Below, piece by piece: positions 1-12,004 of a stretch of DNA of 64,000 nucleotides. Both the position numbers and the translations under genes were made by a program. Origin of the DNA: an uncultured Paracoccus sp. (GTDB lineage: Bacteria; Pseudomonadota; Alphaproteobacteria; Rhodobacterales; Rhodobacteraceae); the NCBI RefSeq assembly GCF_937873615.1, contig NZ_CALMYP010000068.1, positions 110,780 to 174,779 on the forward strand, given 5' to 3'. How positions within the stretch are numbered: the stretch's first letter is position 1; each line of letters opens with the position of its first letter. Under the pieces are notes generated by a model. The model was not told the DNA's origin and did not search any database. It was given only the letters and a program-made list of their open reading frames with translations.

Positions 1-482
1 CGCGCGCCTTGCCGGCCCTCGGGCAGGTGCTTCCAGTAACCGATCAGCAGGAAGGACGACAGCGAGGTCAGCTCCCAGAAGATCAGCAGCAGCAGGATGT
101 TATCCGACAGCACGATGCCGACCATCGCGCCCTGAAACAGCATCAGATAGGTGTAGAACTGCCCGACCGGGTCTTCCTTGGACAGATAGTAACGCGCATA
201 GAGGATGATCAGCAGCCCGATCCCGAGGATCAGGATCCCGAACAGAAGGCTCAGCCCGTCGATTCGGAAGCTGGCATTCAGCCCGATCTGCGGCAGCCAG
301 GTGATATCGGCGGTGACGACACCGCCGGCCATCACGGTCGGGATATGCAGGCAAAGGCCGATCAGTGCCAGCGCGGTCGCGGTGGCGCAGGCGGATGCCG
401 CGACATTGCGCCCCGAGCGGATCAGCAATCCCGGCAGAAGGGCGCCCAAAAAGGGCAGCACTGCGATCAGGGCTGGCGACAT
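1..482 (-). CDS. Mrp/Pha-type cation/H+ antiporter subunit A, 5' part only
   Basis: The reverse strand encodes an N-terminal piece of about 160 residues that runs off the left edge. It begins [13 protein letters not shown], is strongly hydrophobic, and contains [17 protein letters not shown] and [16 protein letters not shown], which are typical of the NuoL-like first half of MrpA/PhaA. These proteins form the large membrane subunit of a multisubunit Na+(K+)/H+ antiporter. The ATG at 482 follows an AGGAGG Shine-Dalgarno sequence, which fixes the start. The gene is divergent from ruvC. A NuoL subunit is the main alternative; the short N-terminus before the conserved helices favours MrpA. The C-terminal 80 percent is outside the window. 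Confidence 0.8.
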   Translation of the reverse strand, partial: MSPALIAVLPFLGALLPGLLIRSGRNVAASACATATALALIGLCLHIPTVMAGGVVTADITWLPQIGLNASFRIDGLSLLFGILILGIGLLIILYARYYLSKEDPVGQFYTYLMLFQGAMVGIVLSDNILLLLIFWELTSLSSFLLIGYWKHLPEGRQGA

Positions 483-634
483 CTGTCCTCCTCGTTGTCT
501 TTTTCCTTTTTTGTCAAGGAACGGGGGGGCAGTGTCAAGCAAGCCCCGGCTTGGAAGCGGGGGACAAAAGGACTCTTTCCCGATGTTCGCGTTTCGTGCT
601 AGGTTTCGGGAAAAGCAGGCAAAGAGGGCAGGGC

Positions 635-1144
635 ATGAGGGTTCTGGGTATCGATCCCGGTTTGCAGAACATGGGCTGGGGCGTGATCGAGCTTGACGGC
701 CCGCGCCTGCGCCATATCGCCAATGGCGTCATCCATTCTGACAGGGGCGAGCTGGGCGAGCGCCTGCTGCGGCTTTATCGCGGGCTGTCGGCGGTCATCA
801 TTGCCCATGCACCGACGGCGGCGGCGGTGGAACAGACCTTCGTCAACAAGGACGCGGTCGGCACGCTGAAACTGGGTCAGGCGCGCGGCATCGCCCTTCT
901 GGCACCGGCCGAGGCCGGGTTGGAGATCGGCGAATACGCCCCGAACGCGGTCAAGAAGGCGGTGGTCGGCGTCGGTCATGCCGACAAGGAACAGGTTCAG
1001 CACATGGTCCGCCACCAACTGCCCGGCGTCAGCTTCGACAGCGCCGATGCTGCCGATGCGCTCGCCATCGCCATCTGTCACGCCCATCACCTGCAGTCGC
1101 GGGCCATCCGCATCAAGCCGCAGCAGCGGAGGATCAGCGCATGA
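635..1144 (+). CDS. ruvC: Holliday junction resolvase RuvC
   Basis: This 169-residue endonuclease resolves Holliday junctions together with RuvAB. The start is the ATG opening MRVLGIDPG, because that places the four acidic catalytic residues at the positions known from E. coli: Asp7, Glu66 (in AAVEQTF), Asp138 and Asp141 (in [10 protein letters not shown]). The open frame extends 90 codons upstream, but that stretch has no RuvC similarity. A GAGGGCAGGG ribosome site precedes the ATG. The stop overlaps the ruvA start as ATGA, so the two are translationally coupled. Confidence 0.97.
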   Translation: MRVLGIDPGLQNMGWGVIELDGPRLRHIANGVIHSDRGELGERLLRLYRGLSAVIIAHAPTAAAVEQTFVNKDAVGTLKLGQARGIALLAPAEAGLEIGEYAPNAVKKAVVGVGHADKEQVQHMVRHQLPGVSFDSADAADALAIAICHAHHLQSRAIRIKPQQRRISA

Positions 1145-1812
1145 TCGGCCGTATCGCAGGCGTGATCCTGCACCGGGCCACCGATCATGTCCTGATCGAC
1201 GTGCGCGGGGTGGGTTACATCGTCCATGTCAGCGAACGCACCGCCGCCGGCCTGCCGCCCGTGGGTCAGGCGCTGGCGCTTTATACCGACCTTCTGGTGC
1301 GCGAGGACCTGTTGCAGCTTTTCGGCTTCCCGACCCTGCTGGAGAAGGAATGGCACAAGCTTCTGACCTCGGTGCAGGGGATCGGGGCCAAGGCGTCGCT
1401 GGCGGTTCTGGGCACGCTCGGGGCCGAAGGGCTGGGCCGGGCGATTGCGCTTGGCGACTGGTCGGCGGTCAGGAAGGCGCCGGGCGTCGGGCCGAAACTG
1501 GCGCAGCGCGTGGTGCTGGAGCTGAAGGACAAGGCCCCCTCGGTCATGGCCATGGGCGGGGCGCTGACGGTGGATGCGGGCGCGCCGGTCATCGAGACCG
1601 ACACGCCCGCGCCTGCGGCCCCGGCCCCGGTGGCGAAAGCCCCGCCGGCTTCCGCCGCCGCGCAATCCGAGGCGCTGTCGGCGCTGACCAATCTGGGCTA
1701 TAACCCCTCGGAAGCGGCAAGCGCCGTGGCGCAGGCGGCGGCAGCCGAACCGGAGGCGGCCATGCCCGCCTTGATTCGGGCGGCGCTGCGGTCATTGGCG
1801 CCGAAGGAATAG
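1141..1812 (+). CDS. ruvA: Holliday junction branch migration protein RuvA
   Basis: This 223-residue protein is the junction-recognition subunit that binds the four-way junction and loads RuvB. The OB-fold N-terminus (MIGRIAGVI) is followed by helix-hairpin-helix segments ([16 protein letters not shown] and [18 protein letters not shown], around residues 75-130). An Ala/Pro-rich linker leads to a C-terminal RuvB-contact domain ([16 protein letters not shown]). It overlaps ruvC by 4 nt and lies 25 nt before ruvB. Length and domain order are normal for alphaproteobacteria. Confidence 0.97.
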   Translation: MIGRIAGVILHRATDHVLIDVRGVGYIVHVSERTAAGLPPVGQALALYTDLLVREDLLQLFGFPTLLEKEWHKLLTSVQGIGAKASLAVLGTLGAEGLGRAIALGDWSAVRKAPGVGPKLAQRVVLELKDKAPSVMAMGGALTVDAGAPVIETDTPAPAAPAPVAKAPPASAAAQSEALSALTNLGYNPSEAASAVAQAAAAEPEAAMPALIRAALRSLAPKE

Positions 1813-1837
1813 CCCTTGCGAAAGATGAAGACGCCCC

Positions 1838-2875
1838 ATGGCCGCCCCTGATCCGACCCTTCGCCCCGATCCGCTGCCCGAGGACGAGCCGGGCCGTGCG
1901 CTGCGCCCGCAGGCGCTGTCGGAATTCGTCGGTCAGGCCGAGGCGCGGGCCAATCTTTCGGTCTTCATCGAAAGCGCCCGCCGACGGGGCGAGGCGATGG
2001 ATCACACGCTGTTTCACGGCCCCCCCGGCCTCGGCAAGACCACGCTGGCGCAGATCATGGCGCGCGAGCTGGGGGTGAATTTCAAGATGACCTCCGGCCC
2101 GGTGCTGGCGCGGGCGGGGGATCTGGCCGCGATCCTGACCAACCTCGAAGCCCGCGACGTTCTGTTCATCGACGAGATCCACCGCATGAACCCGGCGGTG
2201 GAGGAGGTGCTTTACCCGGCGATGGAGGATTTCGAGCTGGACCTGATGATCGGCGAAGGCCCGGCCGCGCGGACCGTGCGGATCGAGTTGCAGCCCTTCA
2301 CGCTGGTCGGGGCCACCACCCGCCTCGGCCTGCTGACGACGCCCCTGCGCGACCGTTTCGGCATCCCGACCCGGCTGCAATTCTATACCGTCGAGGAGCT
2401 GGACCTGATCGTCCGTCGCGGGGCGCGGCTGATGGGCTACGATTCCGATCCCGATGGCACCCGAGAGATCGCCCGCCGCGCCCGTGGCACCCCGCGTATC
2501 GCCGGGCGCCTGCTGCGCCGCGTGGCGGATTTCGCGCTTGTCGAGGGCGATGGCCGCATCTCGCGCGCCATTGCCGACAGCGCGCTGACCCGGCTGGGGG
2601 TGGACGATCTGGGCCTTGACGGTGCCGACCGCCGCTATCTGGGCCTGATCGCCGAGAATTACGGCGGCGGCCCGGTCGGGGTCGAGACGATCTCGGCGGC
2701 GCTGTCGGAAAGCCGCGACGCGATCGAGGAGGTGATCGAGCCTTACCTGCTGCAGCAGGGCCTGATCGCAAGGACGCCGCGCGGGCGGATGCTGGCGGCG
2801 AAGGGCTGGCGGCATCTGGGGCTGGACGCACCGAAAGCGCCGCAGCAGGCGGGGCTGTTCGAGGGCGATGGATGA
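1838..2875 (+). CDS. ruvB: Holliday junction branch migration helicase RuvB
   Basis: This 345-residue AAA+ motor drives branch migration on RuvA-bound junctions. The Walker A motif GPPGLGKT lies at residues 61-68 and Walker B LFIDEIH at about 109-115. The RuvB beta-hairpin and sensor regions ([17 protein letters not shown]) and the C-terminal winged-helix region ([16 protein letters not shown]) are present. It completes a ruvC-ruvA-ruvB operon. Its stop overlaps the start of the next gene as ATGA, extending coupling beyond the recombination genes. Confidence 0.98.
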   Translation: MAAPDPTLRPDPLPEDEPGRALRPQALSEFVGQAEARANLSVFIESARRRGEAMDHTLFHGPPGLGKTTLAQIMARELGVNFKMTSGPVLARAGDLAAILTNLEARDVLFIDEIHRMNPAVEEVLYPAMEDFELDLMIGEGPAARTVRIELQPFTLVGATTRLGLLTTPLRDRFGIPTRLQFYTVEELDLIVRRGARLMGYDSDPDGTREIARRARGTPRIAGRLLRRVADFALVEGDGRISRAIADSALTRLGVDDLGLDGADRRYLGLIAENYGGGPVGVETISAALSESRDAIEEVIEPYLLQQGLIARTPRGRMLAAKGWRHLGLDAPKAPQQAGLFEGDG

Positions 2876-4527
2876 AGGTTGCTGATTTCGGTGATCTGAC
2901 GAAGGCAGAGGCGGGGCTGATCGCGCATCTGCAAGGCGGCGGGGCATGGGATTTTGAAGCATCCGAGGGCGTTCCGCCCAAAGACGCACCGGCCGATTTG
3001 CATATCCGCGCCAGCCTGATCCGGGCGCTGATCCTGAAGAAGATTGAGGACTGCGCGCTTCCCGAGCGGGGCTTGCGCATTCGGGGTGCCTATATCCTCG
3101 GCGATGGTGACACGCGGGGGGAAAACCGTGGACTCGATCTTGAAGGCGCGTCAATCGACTGCGATCTGGCTTTGCTATCCTGTCGGTTTGCGAACAAGAT
3201 CTTGCTGCGAAATGCGCAGATCAAGAACCTTTTCCTGAACGGCAGCGCGCTCGATAATGCGCTGTCGGCGGATGGCCTCACTGTCAAAGGCAACGTGTTA
3301 CTGCGCAAAGTCGAGGCGGCGGGAGAGATACGGCTTCTCGGCGCGACGATTGGTGGCGATCTGGGATGCATCGGCGCAAAGCTGATTGGGACGGGTGATG
3401 CGCTGTTAGCGGATCGTCTCGATATCAAAGGCAGCGTGTTTCTCCGTGAGGTCGAAGCGGCGGGAGGGATACTACTTGTCGGCGCGATGATTGGTGGCAA
3501 TCTGGAATGCGAGGCCGTAAAGCTGAATGCGACGGGTAGGCCGCTAATTGCGGATGGGGCCACGATTGCCGGGGCGTTTTTCTGGCGTGACGGGGCGCTC
3601 AGCAAAGGCGCCATCGATCTGACGGCTGCCACAATTGGCACGATCAATGACGCCCCCGCTTGCTGGCCAGACGAGTTAGTTTTGGATCGCTGTCGCTATG
3701 GTGCATTTACGGGATTTGGCGTGTCAGGTCGCGAGCGGATCGACTGGCTGTCACGGATGAAGCCGAAGAAATACGGCTATGACTTCTGGCCGCAGCCCTA
3801 TGAGGAATGCGCGCGCGCGCTGCGCGAGGCCGGGCATGGCAGCGATGCGCGCGAGGTTCTGATCGAGAAGGAGCGGTTGCAGCGCAAGGCCTGGCGTGCG
3901 GTGCTTCAGCGACAGCTGGATGCCGCACGGGCAGGTCGGGACGCGGGCGATGCGGGCAAGGGCTTTCGCCCGGAGAATGACAAGGTTGTAAGCGCGTGGC
4001 TGCGGCTGTGGTGGGCCCGGTTTGTGGATTGGCTGCTCGAATGGTCGGTGGCCTTCGGGCGCAGGCCGGGACGGGCGGCGATCTGGCTTTTGCTGGCGCT
4101 CGGGCTTGGTGCGATGATCTTTGCGCGCGCCGCCGGCTTCGGCGAAATCAAACCCAACCTGCCGCAGATACAACGCGCGCCGGAATGGGTGGCTTGCGCG
4201 GAAAACCCCGATCTGACGGGTCTTCCCGAGGCTGCGCGGGGTCCTTACACATCGCGCGCGCGGCCGGGTGAAGACCAGCTAATCTGCTTCCTGCGCCAGC
4301 CAGAGGCCGCGTCCTATCCGCGCTTTAACGCATTGGTCTATTCGGCCGATACGCTGCTGCCGGTGATCGCGATGGAGATGCAGTCCTACTGGATCCCCGA
4401 TGACAGCAAGCCGATTGGCCGGTGGGCGCGGCTGTATCTGTGGCTGCATATCGCGGCGGGATGGGGGTTGACCCTGTTAGCGGTGGCCGGCTTCTCGGGC
4501 CTGATCAAGACGGATAACACCAAATGA
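2872..4527 (+). CDS. repeat-containing membrane protein of unknown function
   Basis: This 551-residue protein is not assigned to a named function. Residues about 85-260 are short beta-type repeats suggestive of a right-handed beta-helix (pentapeptide-like or bactofilin-like). They include an obvious tandem duplication of 47 residues: 138-184 and 185-231 both read roughly (V/I)KG(N/S)V(L/F)LR(K/E)VEAAG with matching tails. A charged helical region contains [18 protein letters not shown] (about 304-321). Two hydrophobic segments at about 402-424 and 520-545 flank a soluble domain. The start overlaps the ruvB stop and the end overlaps the next gene, both as ATGA. Wording such as 'pentapeptide-like membrane protein' is an inference from pattern only. 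Confidence 0.75.
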   Translation: MKVADFGDLTKAEAGLIAHLQGGGAWDFEASEGVPPKDAPADLHIRASLIRALILKKIEDCALPERGLRIRGAYILGDGDTRGENRGLDLEGASIDCDLALLSCRFANKILLRNAQIKNLFLNGSALDNALSADGLTVKGNVLLRKVEAAGEIRLLGATIGGDLGCIGAKLIGTGDALLADRLDIKGSVFLREVEAAGGILLVGAMIGGNLECEAVKLNATGRPLIADGATIAGAFFWRDGALSKGAIDLTAATIGTINDAPACWPDELVLDRCRYGAFTGFGVSGRERIDWLSRMKPKKYGYDFWPQPYEECARALREAGHGSDAREVLIEKERLQRKAWRAVLQRQLDAARAGRDAGDAGKGFRPENDKVVSAWLRLWWARFVDWLLEWSVAFGRRPGRAAIWLLLALGLGAMIFARAAGFGEIKPNLPQIQRAPEWVACAENPDLTGLPEAARGPYTSRARPGEDQLICFLRQPEAASYPRFNALVYSADTLLPVIAMEMQSYWIPDDSKPIGRWARLYLWLHIAAGWGLTLLAVAGFSGLIKTDNTK

Positions 4528-4934
4528 ACGATATCGACACGCGCATTCGCGACAGTTTCGGCAAGCAGAGCATGATGCGGACGCTGGGGGCGGAAGTTCT
4601 CAGTGTCGAGGCGGGGCGGGTGGTGATTACCGCGCCGATCCTGCCCACCAGCCTGCAGCAGCAGGGGGCGGGCCATGCGGGGCTGGCCTTTTCCATCGGC
4701 GATTCGGCGGCGGGTTACGCGGCGCTGACCACCCTGCCCGAGGGGGCCGAGGTGATGACGGTCGAGATGAAGATCAACCTGATGTCGCCCGCGCTTGGCG
4801 ACCGGCTGGTGGCCGAGGGCCGGGTGATCCGCGCCGGTCGCCGGATCGTCGTCGTCGGCGCGGATGTCTTTGCCGAGACCGGCGGTGCCCGCAAGCATGT
4901 GGCCATGCTGCAAGGCACCATGATCCCGGTCTAG
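4524..4934 (+). CDS. PaaI-family hotdog thioesterase
   Basis: This 136-residue single hotdog-fold protein probably hydrolyses acyl- or aryl-CoA thioesters in the cytoplasm. The segment GHAGLAFSIGDSAAGYAA (His51, Asp60) matches the PaaI-type substrate-binding and catalytic helix. The core EVMTVEMKINLMSPALGDRLVAEGRV is the usual central strand pair. The start overlaps the upstream membrane-protein gene as ATGA, so it is the last gene of the ruvCAB transcript. The natural substrate cannot be read from the sequence. Confidence 0.85.
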   Translation: MNDIDTRIRDSFGKQSMMRTLGAEVLSVEAGRVVITAPILPTSLQQQGAGHAGLAFSIGDSAAGYAALTTLPEGAEVMTVEMKINLMSPALGDRLVAEGRVIRAGRRIVVVGADVFAETGGARKHVAMLQGTMIPV

Positions 4935-4953
4935 GCACTCAGGCTTCAGGGGC

Positions 4954-5439
4954 TCAGGCGCGCTCCAGCAGCGCCTCGCCGCCGGAAATGTCGCATTGGC
5001 CGGGCGAGTCCTCGACATTCATCGCGGTGATGGTGCCGTCCTCGACCAGCATGGCGTAACGCTTGGAGCGGCCCAGAAGGCCCGCCGGCGGGGCGTCGAA
5101 GCCCATGCCCATGGCCTTGGTGAAGCTGCCATCGGCATCGCCGAGGAAGGTCAGCCCGGCCTTGTCGGCGCCGGTCGATTGCGCCCAGGCCCCCATCACG
5201 AAGGGGTCGTTCACGCTGATGCAGACGATCCGGTCGACGCCCTTGGCGCGGAACTGGTCGGCGGTGCGGATGAAGCTTGGCACATGCGCGGTGGTGCAGG
5301 TGCCGGTATAGGCGCCGGGCAGCGCGAAGATCGCCACGCGGCCTTTGGCGTAATCGGCCAGATCGACCTCGGCCGGGCCGTTTTCGGTCATTTGCAGCAG
5401 TTTGCCCGCGGGCAGTTTGTCGCCTTCACCAAGTGCCAT
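4954..5439 (-). CDS. peroxiredoxin, Prx5-like (AhpC/TSA superfamily)
   Basis: This 161-residue cytoplasmic peroxidase reduces hydroperoxides using thiol or glutathione/glutaredoxin. The peroxidatic cysteine is Cys48 in PGAYTGTCTTAHVPSF, the Prx5 signature. A second cysteine, Cys73 (RIVCISVND), is at the position typical of this group. The length is normal. The gene is convergent with the thioesterase gene 19 nt away, and is separated from recQ by 63 nt. Whether it is glutaredoxin-dependent cannot be told, since there is no fused glutaredoxin domain. Confidence 0.93.
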   Translation of the reverse strand: MALGEGDKLPAGKLLQMTENGPAEVDLADYAKGRVAIFALPGAYTGTCTTAHVPSFIRTADQFRAKGVDRIVCISVNDPFVMGAWAQSTGADKAGLTFLGDADGSFTKAMGMGFDAPPAGLLGRSKRYAMLVEDGTITAMNVEDSPGQCDISGGEALLERA

Positions 5440-5502
5440 GATGCGCTTCCTTCTGTTTGAGAATGCCCTCAGCCTAGCCCATGGCTGGGCCGGCGCAAAG
5501 GG

Positions 5503-7532
<2,030 letters not shown>

Positions 7533-7533
<1 letters not shown>

Positions 7534-7826
7534 CAGTAACCGTAGAAGAAGCCCGCGTTATTCGCCAGGCCCTGGCGGATGACGATGATGATGATGAAGA
7601 CCACCAGTGGTGCCAGATCCAGCCCGCCGGTATTGGGCAGGATGCGGCGGATCGGGCCGTAAAGCGGCTCCAGCATGCGGTTGAGCCCGTCCCAGAGCTG
7701 ATAGACCAACGGCTGGCGCAGGTTCAGCACCTGGAAATTGATCAGCCAGGACATGATGATATGGGCGATCATCACGAACCAGACGACGTTCAGGATCAGC
7801 ATGATGGCCTGGAAAAGCGTGGTCAT
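7533..7826 (-). CDS. YggT-family integral membrane protein
   Basis: This 97-residue protein has two hydrophobic segments (about residues 5-30 and 70-90). It carries the YggT hallmark NxRQPLVYQLWDGLNRMLEPLYGPIRRILP. The biochemical role is not settled; family members are linked to osmotic or division-related functions in other bacteria. It lies 3 nt after asd and overlaps recQ, so all three are one transcript on the reverse strand. Confidence 0.92.
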
Positions 7827-7829
7827 GGA

Positions 7830-8978
7830 TCAGCCCTCGATCAGGATGCGCATCATGCGGCGCAGCGGCTCGGCCGCGCCCCACAGAAGCTGGTCGCCGA
7901 CGGTGAAGGCGCCGATATGGTCCGGCCCCATGGCCAGCTTGCGGATGCGCCCGACCGGGATGTTCAGCGTGCCGGTGACCGCGACCGGGGTCAGGTCGCG
8001 CATCGAGGCTTCCTTCTCGTTCGGGACCACCTTCACCCAGTCGTTATCCTCGGCGATCATCGCCTCGATCTCGTCCACCGGCAGGTCACGCTTCAGCTTG
8101 AAGGTCAGCGCCTGGCTGTGGCAGCGCATGGCGCCGATGCGGATGCAGAAGCCATCAACCGGGATCGCGGCGGCGTTCGAGCCGACGAGCGCATCGGGGC
8201 CGAGGCCGAGGATCTTGTTGGTCTCGGCCATGCCCTTCCATTCTTCCTTGGACATGCCGTCGCCCAGATCCTTGTCGATCCAGGGGATCAGGCTGCCGCC
8301 CAGCACGGCGCCGAACTGCGCCGATTCCTCGGTACCCTGCATTGCCTTCTGGCGGGCCAGCACCTTGCGGTCGATCTCAAGGATCGCCGATTTCGGATCG
8401 TCGAGCAGATCGCGGACCTCGGCATTCAGGCTGCCATACTGGGTCAGCAGCTCTCGCATGTGCTTGGCGCCGCCGCCCGAGGCCGCCTGATAGGTCTGGG
8501 TCGACATCCATTCGACCAGCCCGGCCTTGTACAGCGCGCCCACGCCCATCAGCATGCAGGAGACGGTGCAGTTGCCGCCGATCCAGTTGCGGTTGCCGGC
8601 GGCCATGGCGTCATCGATCACCGGGCGGTTCACCGGATCGAGCACGATCAGCGCGTCTTTTTCCATGCGCAGGGTCGACGCCGCGTCGATCCAGTGGCCG
8701 TTCCAGCCCTCGGCGCGCAGCTTCGCGAAGACCTCGGAGGTGTAATCCCCGCCCTGACAGGTCAGGACGATGTCGCAGGATTTCAGCGCCTGAAGGTCAA
8801 AGGCATCGGCCAGCGGTTCGTCGCCCATCGGGGCCTTGCCGCCGGCATTGGAAGTCGAGAAGAACACCGGCTCGATCAGCGCGAAGTCGCCTTCGGCCGC
8901 CATGCGGTCCATCAGGACCGATCCTACCATGCCCCGCCAGCCGACCAGGCCGACGCGCGGCGTTCCATTCATCGCCAT
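7830..8978 (-). CDS. asd: aspartate-semialdehyde dehydrogenase
   Basis: This 382-residue enzyme makes L-aspartate-4-semialdehyde from aspartyl phosphate with NADPH, feeding lysine/diaminopimelate, threonine and methionine. The N-terminal NADP loop is [14 protein letters not shown] and the nucleophilic cysteine is Cys137 in [12 protein letters not shown]. This is the E. coli type of the enzyme, about 15 residues longer than the E. coli protein. The ATG at 8978 has a GCGGAG ribosome site seven bases upstream, which is why the first of two close ATGs was chosen. It leads the asd-yggT-recQ operon. Confidence 0.97.
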   Translation of the reverse strand: MAMNGTPRVGLVGWRGMVGSVLMDRMAAEGDFALIEPVFFSTSNAGGKAPMGDEPLADAFDLQALKSCDIVLTCQGGDYTSEVFAKLRAEGWNGHWIDAASTLRMEKDALIVLDPVNRPVIDDAMAAGNRNWIGGNCTVSCMLMGVGALYKAGLVEWMSTQTYQAASGGGAKHMRELLTQYGSLNAEVRDLLDDPKSAILEIDRKVLARQKAMQGTEESAQFGAVLGGSLIPWIDKDLGDGMSKEEWKGMAETNKILGLGPDALVGSNAAAIPVDGFCIRIGAMRCHSQALTFKLKRDLPVDEIEAMIAEDNDWVKVVPNEKEASMRDLTPVAVTGTLNIPVGRIRKLAMGPDHIGAFTVGDQLLWGAAEPLRRMMRILIEG

Positions 8979-9105
8979 CGCTCATACTCCGCGCAGAATT
9001 CCTGCCCTGCACTAAGCCAGAGGGGGCTGGCGTGCAAGCTTGCGCAACGTCCGAGTTGACACCGCGGGTCGCGCTGTTACCCCCACCGCAACAGGAGGTG
9101 CGCCG

Positions 9106-9672
9106 ATGTATCCGCTGATCCGCTTTGCCAAGGAAGTGCTCAAGTTCCGGAATGCGCCGAAGTTGGGGCCGCTGGAGACCCATGTCTCGACCCATCGCTG
9201 CTGGCCGTGGGATCTGGACCCGTGGATCGAGCTGAACAACGGCCGCACGCTGACGCTTTACGATCTGGGCCGGCTGCCGCTGGCGATGCGCACCGGGCTG
9301 AGCGCGGTTCTGCGCCAGACCGGCTGGGGGATCACGGTCGCCGGCAATACCACGCGCTATCGCCGCCGCATCCGCGCCTTCAACCGTTTTACCATGCTGT
9401 CGCGGATGATCGGCTGGGATCATCGCTTCTTCTATATCGAGCAGTCGATGTGGCGAAATGGCGAGTGCTGCAACCACATGCTGCTGCGCATGGCCTGCAC
9501 CGGTCCGAAAGGGATCGTCCCGCCCGAGGAGGTCTGTGCGGCGATGGGTACCGATCCGCAATCCCCGGCGCTGCCCGGTTGGGTGCAGGGCTGGATCGAG
9601 GCCGATGCGCTGCGTCCCTGGCCGCCGCATATCCCCGAGGATGCGCGCGCCGCACTGGACGCGCAGGGCTGA
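9106..9672 (+). CDS. thioesterase-like protein (4HBT_2 / Them6-like)
   Basis: This 188-residue hotdog-type protein is a probable acyl-CoA thioesterase. It contains HRCWPWDLDPWIELNNGR, YDLGRLPL and a TRYRRRIRAFNRFTMLSRM strand, which are typical of this subfamily. The start at 9106 is set by AGGAGGTG nine bases upstream; an in-frame ATG-like start 66 nt earlier has no ribosome site. It is divergent from asd. The substrate is unknown. Confidence 0.85.
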   Translation: MYPLIRFAKEVLKFRNAPKLGPLETHVSTHRCWPWDLDPWIELNNGRTLTLYDLGRLPLAMRTGLSAVLRQTGWGITVAGNTTRYRRRIRAFNRFTMLSRMIGWDHRFFYIEQSMWRNGECCNHMLLRMACTGPKGIVPPEEVCAAMGTDPQSPALPGWVQGWIEADALRPWPPHIPEDARAALDAQG

Positions 9673-9749
9673 ATTTCGGACAGATCAAGGCTTTGCGACG
9701 AAAAGACAGTTGCCAATCAGGCACCAGTCCGGCCTTATCGCAGGGAAGC

Positions 9750-11126
9750 ATGGGACAGGCTGGAACGACCTTGAATCGCAAACGCATCTGGGGCTGGTGG
9801 TTTTTCGACTGGGCTGGCCAGCCTTACCACACGTTGCTGGTCTCGTTCATTTTCTCGATCTACTATTCCGAGGTCGCCAAGCGCGAGTTCATCTCTCGGG
9901 GTCTCGACGCCACCCAGGCGGGGGTGCAGGCGCAGGCGCTCTGGGGGGACGGGCTGGCGATCGGCGGGGTCTGCATCGCCCTTCTTGCGCCGGTCCTTGG
10001 GGCGGTCGCGGATTCGACCGGGCGCCGGTTGCCCTGGGTCTGGTTCTTCTCGGGGCTGATCGTGATCGGTGCTTCGGGCCTGTGGTGGCTGACGCCGACC
10101 GATCCGAACCTTTGGCAGGCGGTGTTTTTCTTCGGCCTCGGCCTTGTCGGGATCGAGATGGCGACGATCTTCACCAATGCGCTTCTGCCCGGCCTTGCCC
10201 CCAAGGAGGAGGTCGGTCGCATCTCGGGATCGGGCTTCGCCTTCGGCTACCTTGGTGGGCTGGTGGCACTGGCGATCATGCTGCTGTTCTTCGCCGAAGG
10301 TCAGACCGGCACCACCATGGCCGGCATTGCGCCGATCTTCGGGCTGGACCCGGCGCTGCGCGAAGGGACGCGCTTCGTCGGCCCCTTCACCGCGATCTGG
10401 TATGTTCTTTTCATGGTTCCCTTCGCGCTCTGGGTGCGCGAGGCACCGGGGCAGGGCCGTCCGCTGCGCCTGCGCGCGGCGATGGGCGAGCTTGGCCGAC
10501 TGCTGGCCAGCCTGCCAAGCCGGGGCAGCCTGCTCAGCTGGCTTATATCGTCCATGCTGTCGCGCGATGCGCTGAACGGGCTTTATCTGTTCGGCGGGGT
10601 CTATGCCGGCACGGTGCTGGGCTGGTCGGTGCTGATGTCGGGCGCCTTCGGCATCGTCAGCGTGATCTCGGCGGCGGCGATTTCCTGGCTGGGCGGCAAG
10701 GCCGACCGGCGCCATGGTCCGAAGCCAGTCGTCATCGCCGCGATCCTGATGCTGACGCTGGTTTGCGTGATCGTGATCGGGATGGATCGCGACAGCATCT
10801 TCGGCATCCCGCTCGGCCCCGGCTCAAAGCTGCCGGACGTGGTCTTCTTCTTCTGCGGGGCGCTGATCGGCGGGGCCGGGGGCGCCATGCAGGCGGCATC
10901 GCGGACGCTGACCGTGCGCCATACGTCGGAAGAACGCGCGACCGAGATTTTCGGACTTTATGCGCTCTCCGGCAAGGCCACGGCCTTCCTTGCCCCCTTC
11001 TCCATCGCCCGCGTGACCGAGATCAGCGGCAGCCAGAGGATCGGCATCTCTCCGCTGATCGTGATGTTCCTTCTGGCGCTATTCCTGTTACATTGGGTCA
11101 ACAAGAATGGAGAGGCAGAGCAGTGA
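9750..11126 (+). CDS. MFS transporter, UMF1/Atg22-like
   Basis: This inner-membrane protein of about 458 residues has 11-12 hydrophobic segments. The opening RIWGWWFFDWAGQPYHTLLVSFIFSIYY and the GADSTGRRLPWVW-like loop (AVADSTGRRLPW) fit the UMF1 (Atg22-like) branch of the major facilitator superfamily, which is often annotated as amino-acid or metabolite efflux. The frame is open far upstream, but the transporter similarity begins at the ATG at 9750, preceded by CAGGGAAG. A TTG at 9771 is an alternative. The stop overlaps the next gene's GTG as GTGA. Confidence 0.88.
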   Translation: MGQAGTTLNRKRIWGWWFFDWAGQPYHTLLVSFIFSIYYSEVAKREFISRGLDATQAGVQAQALWGDGLAIGGVCIALLAPVLGAVADSTGRRLPWVWFFSGLIVIGASGLWWLTPTDPNLWQAVFFFGLGLVGIEMATIFTNALLPGLAPKEEVGRISGSGFAFGYLGGLVALAIMLLFFAEGQTGTTMAGIAPIFGLDPALREGTRFVGPFTAIWYVLFMVPFALWVREAPGQGRPLRLRAAMGELGRLLASLPSRGSLLSWLISSMLSRDALNGLYLFGGVYAGTVLGWSVLMSGAFGIVSVISAAAISWLGGKADRRHGPKPVVIAAILMLTLVCVIVIGMDRDSIFGIPLGPGSKLPDVVFFFCGALIGGAGGAMQAASRTLTVRHTSEERATEIFGLYALSGKATAFLAPFSIARVTEISGSQRIGISPLIVMFLLALFLLHWVNKNGEAEQ

Positions 11127-12004
11127 TCCGCAAATTCATCCTGACCGTGGCCGCGATTGCCGGCCTGGCCATGCCCGCCATGGCCGACCCCTTGGCGAAA
11201 GATGTGTTCGGCAACGAGCCCGGCCCGACCGGCGGCGCCCCCGTTGCCATCGGCAGCTATTCCAAGGGCTGTGTATCCGGCGCCGTGCAACTGCCCGAGA
11301 CCGGGCCGACCTGGCAGGCCATGCGCCTGTCGCGCAACCGCAACTGGGCCCATCCCGAGATGGTCAAGTTTGTCATGGGCCTGTCGCAGGCGGCCACCAA
11401 GATGGGTTGGCGCGGGCTTTATGTCGGCGACATGAGCCAGATGCGCGGCGGCCCGATGATATCGGGCCACGCCAGTCACCAGCTTGGCCTTGATGTCGAT
11501 ATCTGGATGCTGCCGCCCTCCTCGCTGAACCTGTCGCGGTCGCAGCGCGAGAATATCTCCTCGATCAGCGTGGTCTCGAAGAATGGGCTGAGCGTGAACG
11601 GCAACTGGTCTTCTTCTCATGCCGCGATCATCCAGTCGGCGGCGATGGACCCGCGCGTCGACCGTATCTTCCTCGATGCGGCGATCAAGGTGGCGATGTG
11701 CGATGCCAATCGCAACCGTGGCGCCTGGTTGCAGAAGCTGCGCCCGACGCCGAACCACGATTACCATTTCCATGTCCGGCTGAACTGCCCGGCCGGTAGC
11801 CCAAGCTGTTCGAACCCGGCCTCGCCGGTTGCGGCGCTGTCCGGCAATGACAATGGCTGCGGTGCGGCAAGGCAGGAACTGGCCTATCGCGCCAGACCCT
11901 CGACCCGGCCCAAGGGCAAGCCGAACCCGAATTACCGCCACCCCCGCAGCTTCCGGCTGAGCGAGATGCCGCGTCAATGCCAGGCTGTCGCCACCGCTCG
12001 CTGA
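11123..12004 (+). CDS. mepA: penicillin-insensitive murein endopeptidase MepA
   Basis: This 293-residue periplasmic Zn metallo-endopeptidase cuts peptidoglycan cross-links. A GTG start gives a signal peptide (IRKFILTVAAIAGLAMPAMA). The LAS-metallopeptidase motifs are GHASHQLGLDVDIW (His119, Asp126) and HDYHFHVRL, where the second histidine of HFH is the usual ligand. Six or more cysteines in the C-terminal half suggest disulfides, as in the family. The GTG overlaps the MFS stop by 4 nt, and the end overlaps the next gene by 28 nt. Confidence 0.94.
   Translation: MIRKFILTVAAIAGLAMPAMADPLAKDVFGNEPGPTGGAPVAIGSYSKGCVSGAVQLPETGPTWQAMRLSRNRNWAHPEMVKFVMGLSQAATKMGWRGLYVGDMSQMRGGPMISGHASHQLGLDVDIWMLPPSSLNLSRSQRENISSISVVSKNGLSVNGNWSSSHAAIIQSAAMDPRVDRIFLDAAIKVAMCDANRNRGAWLQKLRPTPNHDYHFHVRLNCPAGSPSCSNPASPVAALSGNDNGCGAARQELAYRARPSTRPKGKPNPNYRHPRSFRLSEMPRQCQAVATAR

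Noticed and set aside
1589-3154. Reverse 521-codon frame spanning ruvA, ruvB and the next gene
   Set aside because: Antisense shadow with no start signal, lying over well-conserved forward genes.
9207-9749. N-terminal extension of the MFS transporter frame into the thioesterase gene
   Set aside because: The extension overlaps another real gene in a different frame and has no membrane character; the transporter starts at 9750.
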